Positions 8,791-16,552 of a stretch of 64,000 bases of DNA are shown here, in pieces. The notes below the pieces were generated by a model, which was not told the DNA's origin, did no database searches, and was given only the letters and a program-made list of their open reading frames with translations. A program made the translations under genes and the position numbers. The DNA comes from Streptomyces sp. NBC_01481 (GTDB lineage: Bacteria; Actinomycetota; Actinomycetes; Streptomycetales; Streptomycetaceae). Position 1 is the stretch's first letter; the number at the start of each line of letters is the position of its first letter. The stretch lies in the NCBI RefSeq assembly GCF_026339995.1, contig NZ_JAPEPT010000005.1, forward strand, positions 496,001-560,000, given 5' to 3'.

Positions 8791-9420
8791 ATGGCGCAGC
8801 AGCAGACGGACGAGCAGGTGAACGACGGCTTCGTCGTCGACACGGAGAACTGCGAGGAGCGCGAGCTGGCGTACCGCGAGCGCGGCACGGCCCGCCCGAT
8901 CACGGTCGTCGGCAACCCCGTGCTCCACAAGGAGTGCAAGGACGTCACCGAGTTCGACGACAAGCTCGCGGCTCTGATCGACGACATGTTCGCCAGCCAG
9001 AAGGCGGCGGAGGGCGTGGGCCTTGCCGCCAACCAGATCGGCGTCGACCTCAAGGTCTTCGTGTACGACTGCCCCGACGACGACGGCGCACGTCACACCG
9101 GTGTTGTCTGCAACCCGGTGCTGGAGGAGCTGCCGCCGGAGCTGCGCGTTCTCGACGATTCCAACGAGGGCTGCCTCTCCGTCCCGACGGCCTACGCCTC
9201 GCTGGCCCGCCCCGACTACGCGGTGGTGCGCGGCCAGGACGCCGAAGGCAACCCGATCAAGGTGCGCGGCACGGGCTACTTCGCCCGCTGCCTCCAGCAC
9301 GAGACGGACCATCTGTACGGCTACCTGTACATCGACCGGCTCTCCAAGCGGGACCGCAAGGACGCGCTGCGCCAGATGGAAGAGGGCACGCCGCGCTACG
9401 AGACCGTCCCCAACAACTGA
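8791..9420 (+). CDS. def: Peptide deformylase
   Basis: Removes the N-formyl group from nascent proteins using an active-site metal. All three family motifs are present: GVGLAANQIGV (motif I), EGCLS (motif II, with the metal-ligand cysteine) and QHETDHL (motif III, HExxH-type with two histidines). The 209-aa length includes an N-terminal extension (MAQQQTDEQVNDGF) longer than the E. coli enzyme, common in streptomycetes. An upstream in-frame start at 8704 would overlap the TPR gene and has no support. Confidence 0.96.
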   Translation: MAQQQTDEQVNDGFVVDTENCEERELAYRERGTARPITVVGNPVLHKECKDVTEFDDKLAALIDDMFASQKAAEGVGLAANQIGVDLKVFVYDCPDDDGARHTGVVCNPVLEELPPELRVLDDSNEGCLSVPTAYASLARPDYAVVRGQDAEGNPIKVRGTGYFARCLQHETDHLYGYLYIDRLSKRDRKDALRQMEEGTPRYETVPNN

Positions 9421-9454
9421 TCCCCTTCCGGGGGGCGCCTGCCGGGGCGGTGCG

Positions 9455-10423
9455 TCACGCGACGCCGTGCAGCGGGCCCCGGAAGGTGCGGCGGTAGGCG
9501 TGCGGCGTGGTGCCGAGCGTACGCAGGAAGTGGTGGCGCAGGGCGGCCGCATTGCCGAAGCCGGCGCTGCCGGCGATCGCGTCCACCGTCTCGTCCGTCG
9601 TCTCCAGCAACTCCTGTGACAGCAGCACCCGTTGGCGCAGCAGCCAGCGGTAGGGAGTGGTGCCCGTCTCCTGCTGGAAGCGGCGGGCGAAGGTACGCGG
9701 CGACATATGGGCCCGGGCGGCGAGCTGCTCGACGGTCAGCTCGACGTCCAGATGCCGCTCCATCCACGCCAGCACCTCGCCGACCGTGTCGCACGAAGTG
9801 CGGGGCAGCGGGCGGTCGATGTACTGCGCCTGGCCGCCGTCGCGGTGCGGCGGCACCACCATGCGGCGGGCGATGCTGTTGGCGGTCTCGGGGCCGTGCT
9901 CCTGGCGTACGACATGGAGGCAGGCGTCGATCGCCGCCGCGGTGCCGGCCGAGGTGATCACCGGCCCCTCGTCGACGTACAGCACATCGGGGTCGACGAG
10001 GGCCCGCGGATAGCGCTCGGCCAGGGCACGGGCGTGCCGCCAGTGGGTGGTGCAGCGGCGGCCGTCGAGCAGCCCGGCGGCACCGAGGACGAAAGCGCCC
10101 GTGCACACGCTCAGCACGCGCGCACCGCGGTCGACGGCGCGGCGCAGCGCGTCGAGCAACTCCTGGGGATACTCGCGGGTCGGGTAGGAACCGCCGGTGG
10201 GCACGGCGATGAGATCAGCGTCCTCCAGCCGTTCGAGGCCGTAGGGAGTGCTGATGGTGAATCCGGCATGCGTGTGCAGGACGGGGCCCGCGGCGGAGAC
10301 CGCCGCGAAGTCGTACACGGGCAGTCCGTCGTCGCTGCGGTCGAGGCCGAAGATCTCGCTGACGACCCCGAGCTCGAAGGGATGCACGTCCTCCAGGAGG
10401 ACGGCGGCCACGTTTTTCAGCAT
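9455..10423 (-). CDS. GlxA-type AraC family transcriptional regulator (candidate NrdS)
   Basis: Residues 1 to about 185 form a DJ-1/PfpI-like domain, with the nucleophile-elbow-like LSVCTGAFVLGAAGLL. Residues 215 to about 315 form the two-helix-turn-helix AraC domain (LTVEQLAARAHMSPRTFARR, then VDAIAGSAGFGNAAALRHHF). In S. coelicolor an AraC-like gene, nrdS, follows nrdAB. Here this same-strand regulator is separated from nrdB by the monooxygenase gene and a small reverse-oriented gene, so NrdS identity is an inference. The start MLKNVAAVLLEDVHPF leaves 82 bp to the divergent small membrane gene. Confidence 0.88.
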   Translation of the reverse strand: MLKNVAAVLLEDVHPFELGVVSEIFGLDRSDDGLPVYDFAAVSAAGPVLHTHAGFTISTPYGLERLEDADLIAVPTGGSYPTREYPQELLDALRRAVDRGARVLSVCTGAFVLGAAGLLDGRRCTTHWRHARALAERYPRALVDPDVLYVDEGPVITSAGTAAAIDACLHVVRQEHGPETANSIARRMVVPPHRDGGQAQYIDRPLPRTSCDTVGEVLAWMERHLDVELTVEQLAARAHMSPRTFARRFQQETGTTPYRWLLRQRVLLSQELLETTDETVDAIAGSAGFGNAAALRHHFLRTLGTTPHAYRRTFRGPLHGVA

Positions 10424-10505
10424 GGGACCATTGTGGCAGTAATTCGATGATTCATGACAGTCCTGCCACTGACTTTCTTGGCGCACGAGGACGACAGTGG
10501 ACGGC

Positions 10506-10820
10506 ATGAACACATTCCTCGAGTACCTCTTCATCATCGCCCTCCTCGGGCTCGTCCTCCTTCCCGCACTGATGGGAAACGTCAGGGAGCGGATCGTCGA
10601 CCGCCAGCTGCGCGAGGCGGAACTGGGCCGGGAGGACGTACGCCGGGCCAGGTTGCTTCAGGCCGAGCTGCGAGAGTCCCGGCGTCGTTCCTCGACCAGT
10701 GCTCCGGTCCGTACGCCGGTGCGCACGCCGGTCCCGTCGAGGACGATCGTGAGCCCGAAGTCCACACCCGTCTCCCGCCGGGACGCGGCAGCGGTGAAGG
10801 CCCCCTGCAATGCGGAGTAG
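10506..10820 (+). CDS. Small single-pass membrane protein, unknown function
   Basis: About 104 residues starting MNTFLEYLFIIALLGLVLLP, one hydrophobic segment, then a charged helix (ERIVDRQLREAELGREDVRR). The tail is basic and low in complexity with repeated VRTP units. It is transcribed away from the AraC gene and towards the monooxygenase gene (14-bp gap, tail to tail). No family recognised. It could be a real small membrane protein or an overpredicted frame, but the hydrophobic start followed by a heptad-like charged region argues for coding. Confidence 0.5.
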   Translation: MNTFLEYLFIIALLGLVLLPALMGNVRERIVDRQLREAELGREDVRRARLLQAELRESRRRSSTSAPVRTPVRTPVPSRTIVSPKSTPVSRRDAAAVKAPCNAE

Positions 10821-10834
10821 CGGTCCGTGGGCCG

Positions 10835-12262
10835 TCAAGCCGATGGTGCGCCGAACCACTTGGGCAGCCGGCCGAGCAGATCCTGCTGATCGTCACCGAC
10901 CCACGCCACGTGGCCGTCCGGCCGCAACAGCACAGCGGGCACGTCCAGTTCCTCGCTGAGGTCGACGACGTGGTCGACCCGGTCCGCCCAGCCCTCCACC
11001 GAGAGCCGGCCGGTCTGGTCGAGCAGCAACCCGCGGCCGCCGTGCATCAGCTCGTAGAGGCGACCCTGCTTCAGCTTCACGTCCCGCAGGCGCCGGCCGA
11101 GCAGTTCATGGCCCTCACCGAAGTCGTAGCGGACCCCGATCGCGGTGATCTTCTCGGTCAGGTACCGGTTCACGTCCTCGAAGTCCATCAGTTCCGACAC
11201 CAGCCGGCGCACTGACCGGGGACCCGGCTCCGGGGACATCAGCAGCATCATCGCGCGGGTGTTGTCCAGCACGTCGGCGGCCACCGGATGCCGTTCGGTC
11301 TGGTAGCTGTCCAGCAGCCCCTCCGGCGCCCAGCCGCCCACCTCGGCGGCCAGTTTCCAGCCGAGGTTGAACGCGTCCTGGATGCCGAGGTTGAGCCCCT
11401 GCCCGCCGGCCGGCGGGTGGATGTGCGCCGCGTCGCCCGCCAGCAGCACCCGGCCGACCCGGTAGCGCTCGGCCTGCCGGGTGGCGTCGCCGAAGCGGGA
11501 GAGCCAGCGCGGCGAGTGCACGCCGAAGTCGGTACCCGCGAACACCCGCAGCTGCTTCTTCACCTCCTCGAGGGTCGGCGGGACCGAGCGGTCCTCGGCC
11601 AGCCCTTCGGCCGGTACGACGACGCGGTACACCCCGCCCCCGAAGGGTCCGACGCCGAACCGGAGCTGGGTCTTGCGGACTTCGGCCACCACGGCGGCCA
11701 CCGTCTCCGGCGGTACGGCCACCTCCATCTCGCCCAGCAGCGTCTCGACCCTGGTGGGCTCACCGGGGAAGCCGACGCCGAGCAGCTTGCGAACCGTACT
11801 GCGGCCGCCGTCGCAGCCGACGAGGTAGCGCGAGCGCAGCTGGGTGCCGTCGGCCAGCTCAGCGGTCACCCCGTCGTCGTCCTGGCTCAGCCCGACCAGC
11901 TCGCAGCCGCGCCGGATATCGACGCCGACTTCGGTGGCGTGCTCGGTCAGCAGGCGGTCGGTGATGGTCTGCGGGATGCCGAGGACGTACGGATGTGCGG
12001 TGTCCAGCCGCTCCGGCGACGGCTTCGGGATACCGGCGTAGAAACCACCGACCGGGTACTGCTGGCCGACCGCGAGGAACCGCTCCAGCAGACCGCGCTG
12101 GTCCATCACCTCGACGCTGCGCGCGTGCAGACCGAGCGCACGGACAAACCTGGTCGGCTCCGTCTCCTTCTCCAGCACGAGCGCGTGCACACCGTGCAGC
12201 CGCAACTCGCAGGCCAGCATCAAGCCGGTCGGTCCACCGCCGGCAATGATCACGTCAATCAT
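10835..12262 (-). CDS. rox: FAD-dependent rifampin monooxygenase-like protein
   Basis: A class A flavoprotein hydroxylase of about 475 aa. The dinucleotide-binding GGGPTGLMLACELRLHGV is at residues 8-25, the DG-type motif is in YLVGCDGGRSTVRKLLG, and the GD motif is in VLLAGDAAHIHPPAGGQGLN. Long stretches match what I remember of Nocardia RIFMO and Streptomyces Rox, including ALGLHARSVEVMDQRGLLER and RGLLLDQTGRLSVEGW. Those enzymes oxidise rifamycins at the naphthoquinone and inactivate them. The start MIDVIIAGG is preceded by GGGGGA. A RAE-like operator lies about 100 bp upstream, supporting rifamycin-responsive expression. Substrate is inferred, not shown. Confidence 0.87.
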   Translation of the reverse strand: MIDVIIAGGGPTGLMLACELRLHGVHALVLEKETEPTRFVRALGLHARSVEVMDQRGLLERFLAVGQQYPVGGFYAGIPKPSPERLDTAHPYVLGIPQTITDRLLTEHATEVGVDIRRGCELVGLSQDDDGVTAELADGTQLRSRYLVGCDGGRSTVRKLLGVGFPGEPTRVETLLGEMEVAVPPETVAAVVAEVRKTQLRFGVGPFGGGVYRVVVPAEGLAEDRSVPPTLEEVKKQLRVFAGTDFGVHSPRWLSRFGDATRQAERYRVGRVLLAGDAAHIHPPAGGQGLNLGIQDAFNLGWKLAAEVGGWAPEGLLDSYQTERHPVAADVLDNTRAMMLLMSPEPGPRSVRRLVSELMDFEDVNRYLTEKITAIGVRYDFGEGHELLGRRLRDVKLKQGRLYELMHGGRGLLLDQTGRLSVEGWADRVDHVVDLSEELDVPAVLLRPDGHVAWVGDDQQDLLGRLPKWFGAPSA

Positions 12263-12358
12263 GAAAATCCCCCATTCGATTCGACAAAGCACACGTACTT
12301 CGCGAATCCCTGATTTCCGCAGGTCCTGGCTTCGGCTGACGATTCTGCGCCACGACCC

Positions 12359-12378
12359 GGGTCTTGCCGCAAGGCCCC
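12359..12378 (-). promoter_or_regulatory. Rifamycin-associated element (RAE)-like inverted repeat
   Basis: The arms GGGTCTTGC and GCAAGGCCC flank a single base: an almost perfect 19-bp inverted repeat with one arm mismatch. It resembles the RAE described upstream of rifamycin-inactivating genes in actinomycetes (GGGGCTTGC/GCAAGGCCCC-type, quoted from memory). It lies upstream of the rox-like gene and just downstream of AT-rich promoter-like bases (TATAGC on the reverse strand near 12390). Confidence 0.75.
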
Positions 12379-12455
12379 CTGTGCGCTATATGTTGAAAGT
12401 GGCAAGGAGTGGGCAACCTCCTTGCCTTTACTTTTGTCGGTACGAACAACGACGA

Positions 12456-12489
12456 GGCCGGGCGGATGCACCCCTGCATCCGCCCGGCC
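12456..12489 (-). terminator. Terminator of nrdAB
   Basis: A perfect 15-bp stem (GGCCGGGCGGATGCA) with a 4-nt loop, about 50 bp after the nrdB stop. It separates the nrd operon from the rox promoter region. Confidence 0.88.
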
Positions 12490-12541
12490 GGTTCTCCCGT
12501 CCCCCCGTGACGGGAGAGATCTGTGAGGTCTCGAGTGAGGC

Positions 12542-13558
12542 CTAGAAGTCGTCGTCGAAGCCGACCGAGCCCTCCACCGCCACCTGGTACGCGGACGGAC
12601 GGCGCTCAAAGAAGTTCGTCAGCTCCTGGACGCCCTGCAGCTCCATGAAGGAGAACGGATTCTCCGAGCCGTACACCGGGGCGAAGCCGAGCCGGGTGAG
12701 CCGCTGGTCGGCGACGCACTGCAGGTATTCACGCATCGACTCGGTGTTCATGCCGGGCAGACCGTCGCCGCACAGATCGCGGCCGAACTGCAGCTCCGCC
12801 TCGACGGCCTCCCTCAGCATGTCGGTGACCTGCTGCTGGAGTTCGTCGTCGAAGAGCTCGGGCTCCTCCTTGCGGACCGTGTCCACGACCTCGAAGGCGA
12901 AGTTCATGTGCATGGTCTCGTCGCGGAAGACCCAGTTGGTGCCGGTGGCCAGGCCGTGCAGCAGGCCGCGGGAGCGGAACCAGTAGACGTACGCGAACGC
13001 GCCGTAGAAGAACAGCCCCTCGATGCAGGCCGCGAAGCAGATCAGATTCAGCAGGAAGCGCCGCCGGTCGGCCTTCGTCTCCAGCCGGTCGATCTTCTCG
13101 ACCGAGTCCATCCACTTGAAGCAGAACTGGGCCTTCTCGCGGATGGACGGGATCTCCTCCACCGCGTCGAACGCGGCCGCGCGGTCATCCGGATCGGGGA
13201 GGTAGGTGTCGAGCAGCGTCAGATAGAACTGGACGTGCACGGCCTCCTCGAAAAGCTGACGGCTCAAGTAGAGCCGTGCCTCGGGGGAGTTGATGTGCTT
13301 GTAGAGCGTCAGCACCAGGTTGTTGGAGACGATCGAGTCGCCGGTCGCGAAGAACGCGACCAGCCGGCCGATCATGTGCTGTTCGCCCGGCGTGAGCTTG
13401 GCGAGGTCGGCGACGTCGGAGTGGAGGTCGACCTCCTCGACGGTCCAGGTGTTCTTGATCGCGTCGCGGTAGCGCTCGTAGAAGTCCGGGTAGCGCATCG
13501 GACGCAGGGTCAGCTCGAAGCCCGGGTCGAGGAGGTTCTTGTTCTCGGTTGTACTCAT
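12542..13558 (-). CDS. nrdB: Class Ia ribonucleotide reductase beta subunit
   Basis: The 338-aa radical-generating subunit that makes the tyrosyl radical at a dimetal site for NrdA. The metal-ligand segment RQLFEEAVHVQFYLTLLD carries the EExxH pair, and further ligand helices appear at NLICFAACIEGLFFYGAF and FRDETMHMNFAFE. The C-terminus SVGFDDDF is the acidic peptide that docks to the alpha subunit. Its ATG overlaps the nrdA stop (TAATG), so the two are co-translated under the same riboswitch. Confidence 0.96.
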   Translation of the reverse strand: MSTTENKNLLDPGFELTLRPMRYPDFYERYRDAIKNTWTVEEVDLHSDVADLAKLTPGEQHMIGRLVAFFATGDSIVSNNLVLTLYKHINSPEARLYLSRQLFEEAVHVQFYLTLLDTYLPDPDDRAAAFDAVEEIPSIREKAQFCFKWMDSVEKIDRLETKADRRRFLLNLICFAACIEGLFFYGAFAYVYWFRSRGLLHGLATGTNWVFRDETMHMNFAFEVVDTVRKEEPELFDDELQQQVTDMLREAVEAELQFGRDLCGDGLPGMNTESMREYLQCVADQRLTRLGFAPVYGSENPFSFMELQGVQELTNFFERRPSAYQVAVEGSVGFDDDF

Positions 13559-15924
13559 TACTGGCAGGCCTCGCAGGACTCGGGGTTTTCGAGGGAGCAG
13601 GCGATCGCGTCGTCGTCGGGCGCGGCTGCCTGCTGCACGGGAATGGTCGCCTGCGACTGGGCGGCGCGGGCGATCCGGGTCGCCGGGCGTGAGCGCAGGT
13701 AGTACGTCGTCTTCAGGCCCTGCTTCCAGGCGTACGCGTACATCGAGCTGAGCTTCCCGATGGTCGGCGTCTCCAGGAACAGGTTCAGCGACTGCGACTG
13801 GTCCAGGAACGGAGTGCGGGCGGCGGCCATGTCGATCAGGCCGCGCTGCGGGATCTCCCACGCCGTGCGGTACAACGCGCGGACGTCGGCGGGGATCCAG
13901 TTGAAGCCCTGCACCGAGCCGCTGGACTCGCGCAGCGCCTCGCGGGTCTGCGCGTCCCATACGCCCAGCTGCTTCAGCTCCTCCACGAGATAGGCGTTGA
14001 CCTGGAGGAACTCACCGCTGAGCGTCTCGCGCTTGAACAGGTTGGAGACCTGGGGCTCGATGCACTCGTACACGCCCGCGATCGAGGCGATGGTGGCGGT
14101 CGGCGCGATCGCGAGGAGGAGCGAATTGCGCATGCCGCTCTTCGCCACCCGTGCGCGCAGGGCGTCCCAGCGCTCGGGCCAGTTGAGCTCGACGTCGTAG
14201 TGGTCGGGGTGCAGCACGCCACGGGCCGCGCGGGTCTCGGACCAGGCGGGCAGTGGGCCGTTGCGCTCGGCGAGCGAGCAGGACGCCTCGTACGCGGCGA
14301 GCATGATCCGCTCGGCGATCTTCGTGGAGAGCGCCTTCGCCTCGGGGGAGTCGAAGGGCAGGCGCAGCTTGAAGAAGACGTCCTGAAGCCCCATCGCGCC
14401 CAGGCCGACCGGACGCCACCTGGCGTTGGAACGGCCTGCCTGCTCGGTCGGGTAGAAGTTGATGTCGACGACCCGGTCGAGGAAGGTCACGGCGGTACGG
14501 ACGGTCTCGTCCAGGCGCTCCCAGTCGATGCCGTCGCCCGCGACGAACGAACCCAGGTTGACCGAGCCGAGGTTGCACACGGCCGTCTCGCCGTCGTCCG
14601 TGACTTCGAGGATCTCGGTGCACAGGTTGGAGCTGTGCACGACCCGGCCGGGCTCGGCGGTCTGGTTGGCGGTGCGGTTGGAGGCGTCCTTGAAGGTCAT
14701 CCAGCCGTTGCCGGTCTGGGCGAGCGTACGCATCATCCGGCCGTACAGCTCGCGCGCCGGGATTGCCTTGCGGGCCAGGCCCTCGGCCTCCGCCTTGCGG
14801 TACGCGGCGTCGAACTCCTCGCCCCACAGGTCGACCAGCTCGGGCACATCGGCGGGCGAGAACAGCGACCAGTCGGCGTCGGCCTCGACGCGGCGCATGA
14901 ACTCGTCCGGGATCCAGTGCGCGAGGTTGAGGTTGTGTGTACGCCGCGCGTCCTCACCGGTGTTGTCGCGCAGCTCCAGGAACTCCTCGATGTCCGCGTG
15001 CCAGGTCTCCAGATAGATCGCGGCCGCGCCCTTGCGCCGGCCGCCCTGGTTCACGGCGGCGACCGAGGCGTCGAGGGTCTTCAGGAACGGCACGATGCCG
15101 TTGGAGTGCCCGTTGGTGCCGCGGATCAGCGAACCGCGGGCGCGGATACGGGAGTACGAGAGACCGATGCCGCCCGCGTGCTTGGACAGGCGGGCGACCT
15201 GGTGGTAGCGGTCGTAGATCGAGTCCAGCTCGTCCAGCGGGGAGTCCAGCAGATAGCAGGACGACATCTGCGGGTGACGGGTCCCGGAGTTGAAGAGCGT
15301 GGGCGAGGAGGGGAGGTAGTCGAGCCTGCTCATCAGCCGGTAGAGGGCGGCGACCTCGTCCAGGGCGCGGGTGCTGTTGTCCTCCGCGAGGCCCGAGGCG
15401 ACGCGCAGCATGAAGTACTGCGGGGTCTCGATCACCTGACGGGTGATCGGATGCCGCAGCAGATAGCGGCTGTAGAGGGTGCGCAGACCGAAATAGCCGA
15501 AGCGGTCGTCCGCGTCCCGGTCGATCAGCGCGTCCAGCCGGGCGGCGTGCAGCGCCACGAACTCGGCCGTGCGGTCGGCGATCAGGCCCTCGCGGTGGCC
15601 GACCGCGACCGAGGCGGAGAAGGAGACCGCGCCCTGTCCGGCTGCCTCGTCGGCGATATGACGGGTCAGCAGGCGGGCAGCGAGCCGGGAGTAGGCAGGG
15701 TCCTCGGAGATCAGCCCCGCGGCCGCGTCGGTGGCCAGGCTCCGGAGTTCCGCCGCGTCCGAACCGGCGTGCCGGCCGCGCAGCGCGGCGGCGGCGACAC
15801 GACCGGGGTCGGTGTCGGGCAGATCGGCGGTGAGACCCGTCAGGGTCCGCAGAAGCGCGGTCCCGGGGCCGTCGGCCACCTGCTCGGAGATGCCTGAAGC
15901 CGGATCGGCTGGCGCGATGGTCAC
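13558..15924 (-). CDS. nrdA: Class Ia ribonucleotide reductase alpha subunit
   Basis: Reduces ribonucleoside diphosphates. Visible landmarks are SSPTLFNSGTRHPQMSSCYL (redox cysteine), KHAGGIGLSYSRIRARGS, SSNLCTEILE with the N-x-C-x-E active-site triad, NLGSVNLGSF, and the C-terminal CSLENPESCEACQ carrying the shuttle cysteines. Length 788 aa from the GTG at 15924, which has GAGGGAGA 7 nt upstream; a start at 15972 would extend it by 16 residues. Preceded by a cobalamin riboswitch, so expression should fall when coenzyme B12 is available and the class II enzyme can serve. Confidence 0.96.
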   Translation of the reverse strand: MTIAPADPASGISEQVADGPGTALLRTLTGLTADLPDTDPGRVAAAALRGRHAGSDAAELRSLATDAAAGLISEDPAYSRLAARLLTRHIADEAAGQGAVSFSASVAVGHREGLIADRTAEFVALHAARLDALIDRDADDRFGYFGLRTLYSRYLLRHPITRQVIETPQYFMLRVASGLAEDNSTRALDEVAALYRLMSRLDYLPSSPTLFNSGTRHPQMSSCYLLDSPLDELDSIYDRYHQVARLSKHAGGIGLSYSRIRARGSLIRGTNGHSNGIVPFLKTLDASVAAVNQGGRRKGAAAIYLETWHADIEEFLELRDNTGEDARRTHNLNLAHWIPDEFMRRVEADADWSLFSPADVPELVDLWGEEFDAAYRKAEAEGLARKAIPARELYGRMMRTLAQTGNGWMTFKDASNRTANQTAEPGRVVHSSNLCTEILEVTDDGETAVCNLGSVNLGSFVAGDGIDWERLDETVRTAVTFLDRVVDINFYPTEQAGRSNARWRPVGLGAMGLQDVFFKLRLPFDSPEAKALSTKIAERIMLAAYEASCSLAERNGPLPAWSETRAARGVLHPDHYDVELNWPERWDALRARVAKSGMRNSLLLAIAPTATIASIAGVYECIEPQVSNLFKRETLSGEFLQVNAYLVEELKQLGVWDAQTREALRESSGSVQGFNWIPADVRALYRTAWEIPQRGLIDMAAARTPFLDQSQSLNLFLETPTIGKLSSMYAYAWKQGLKTTYYLRSRPATRIARAAQSQATIPVQQAAAPDDDAIACSLENPESCEACQ

Positions 15925-16034
15925 GTGGTGCTCTCCCTCGCTCGGCTCTGGGCCGGCGGGGGGAGGGGTCACGGGCGCGCGTCAGGGGACGGCTCACCGC
16001 GTCCACCGGCCCAACCGCGAGGCCCGGACGTGTC

Positions 16035-16200
16035 GGCACCCGGTTCGGTCGAGCCGGATGCACCGTCGGCAGGTCTTCGGACTAGTGGGGTGCAACAAAG
16101 CGCACCACATCACACCGTTGCGGGACAGTTCCGGATTCGCACCGGATTCCCCTGCGGCGACAGCGAGCATGAGCATACATGTGGGGGCGGGGAGTTGCCG
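16035..16200 (-). ncRNA. Cobalamin (B12) riboswitch upstream of nrdA
   Basis: Read on the reverse strand, the leader contains the conserved core pieces in order. First comes GGGGAATCCGGTGCGAATCC, then GAACTGTCCCGCAACGG, and about 30 nt later AGTCCGAAGACCTGCCGACGG (the B12 box end). Downstream, at 16041-16058, is a hairpin (CCGGTTCG/CGAGCCGG) that could be the expression platform. The riboswitch is known for Streptomyces nrdABS, where it represses the class Ia enzyme in the presence of B12. The 5' boundary is approximate. Confidence 0.93.
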
Positions 16201-16320
16201 CACCCACCACATGTTGTGTCGGGGCGGCTACGGGGTGCGGGGTGCGCCTGCGGCGGGCTTGTTCCCCACCCCGCCCTCCCCCTACGGCCTGGCGGCCGTG
16301 GGAGGTACCCCCATCCCGAA

Positions 16321-16475
16321 CTGGGGGCAAGCCCCCAGACCCCGACGGGGCTCCGCCCCGGACCCGTATGCGACCTTCGGCCGCATGTCCTCAAACGCCG
16401 GACGGGCTGAAGTTCCGCCGGTCGGCCTGAATGTTCGGGCCGACCGGCGGAAATCAGCCCCGCCGGCGTTTGAGG
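16321..16475. repeat. Intergenic palindromes, probable bidirectional terminator
   Basis: At 16321-16338, CTGGGGGC and GCCCCCAG form a perfect 8-bp hairpin. At 16389-16475 a long inverted repeat runs from CCTCAAACGCCGG to CCGGCGTTTGAGG, with inner arms TTCCGCCGGTCGGCC and GGCCGACCGGCGGAA. This CTCAAACGCCGG palindrome type recurs between Streptomyces genes. It sits between the nrd leader and the symporter gene end, so it can stop transcripts from both directions. The rest of 16201-16320 shows no gene. Confidence 0.8.
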
Positions 16476-16552
16476 CGCGGTCCCGCACAGCCAAAGGGCC
16501 GCCACGCCCCCCCCGCCAGGGGACACGGCGGCCCTCGCGCCACGTCAGACCG

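Noticed and set aside
14200..15897. A 565-residue forward frame antisense to nrdA
   Set aside because: NrdA on the reverse strand has all family motifs; this frame has none.
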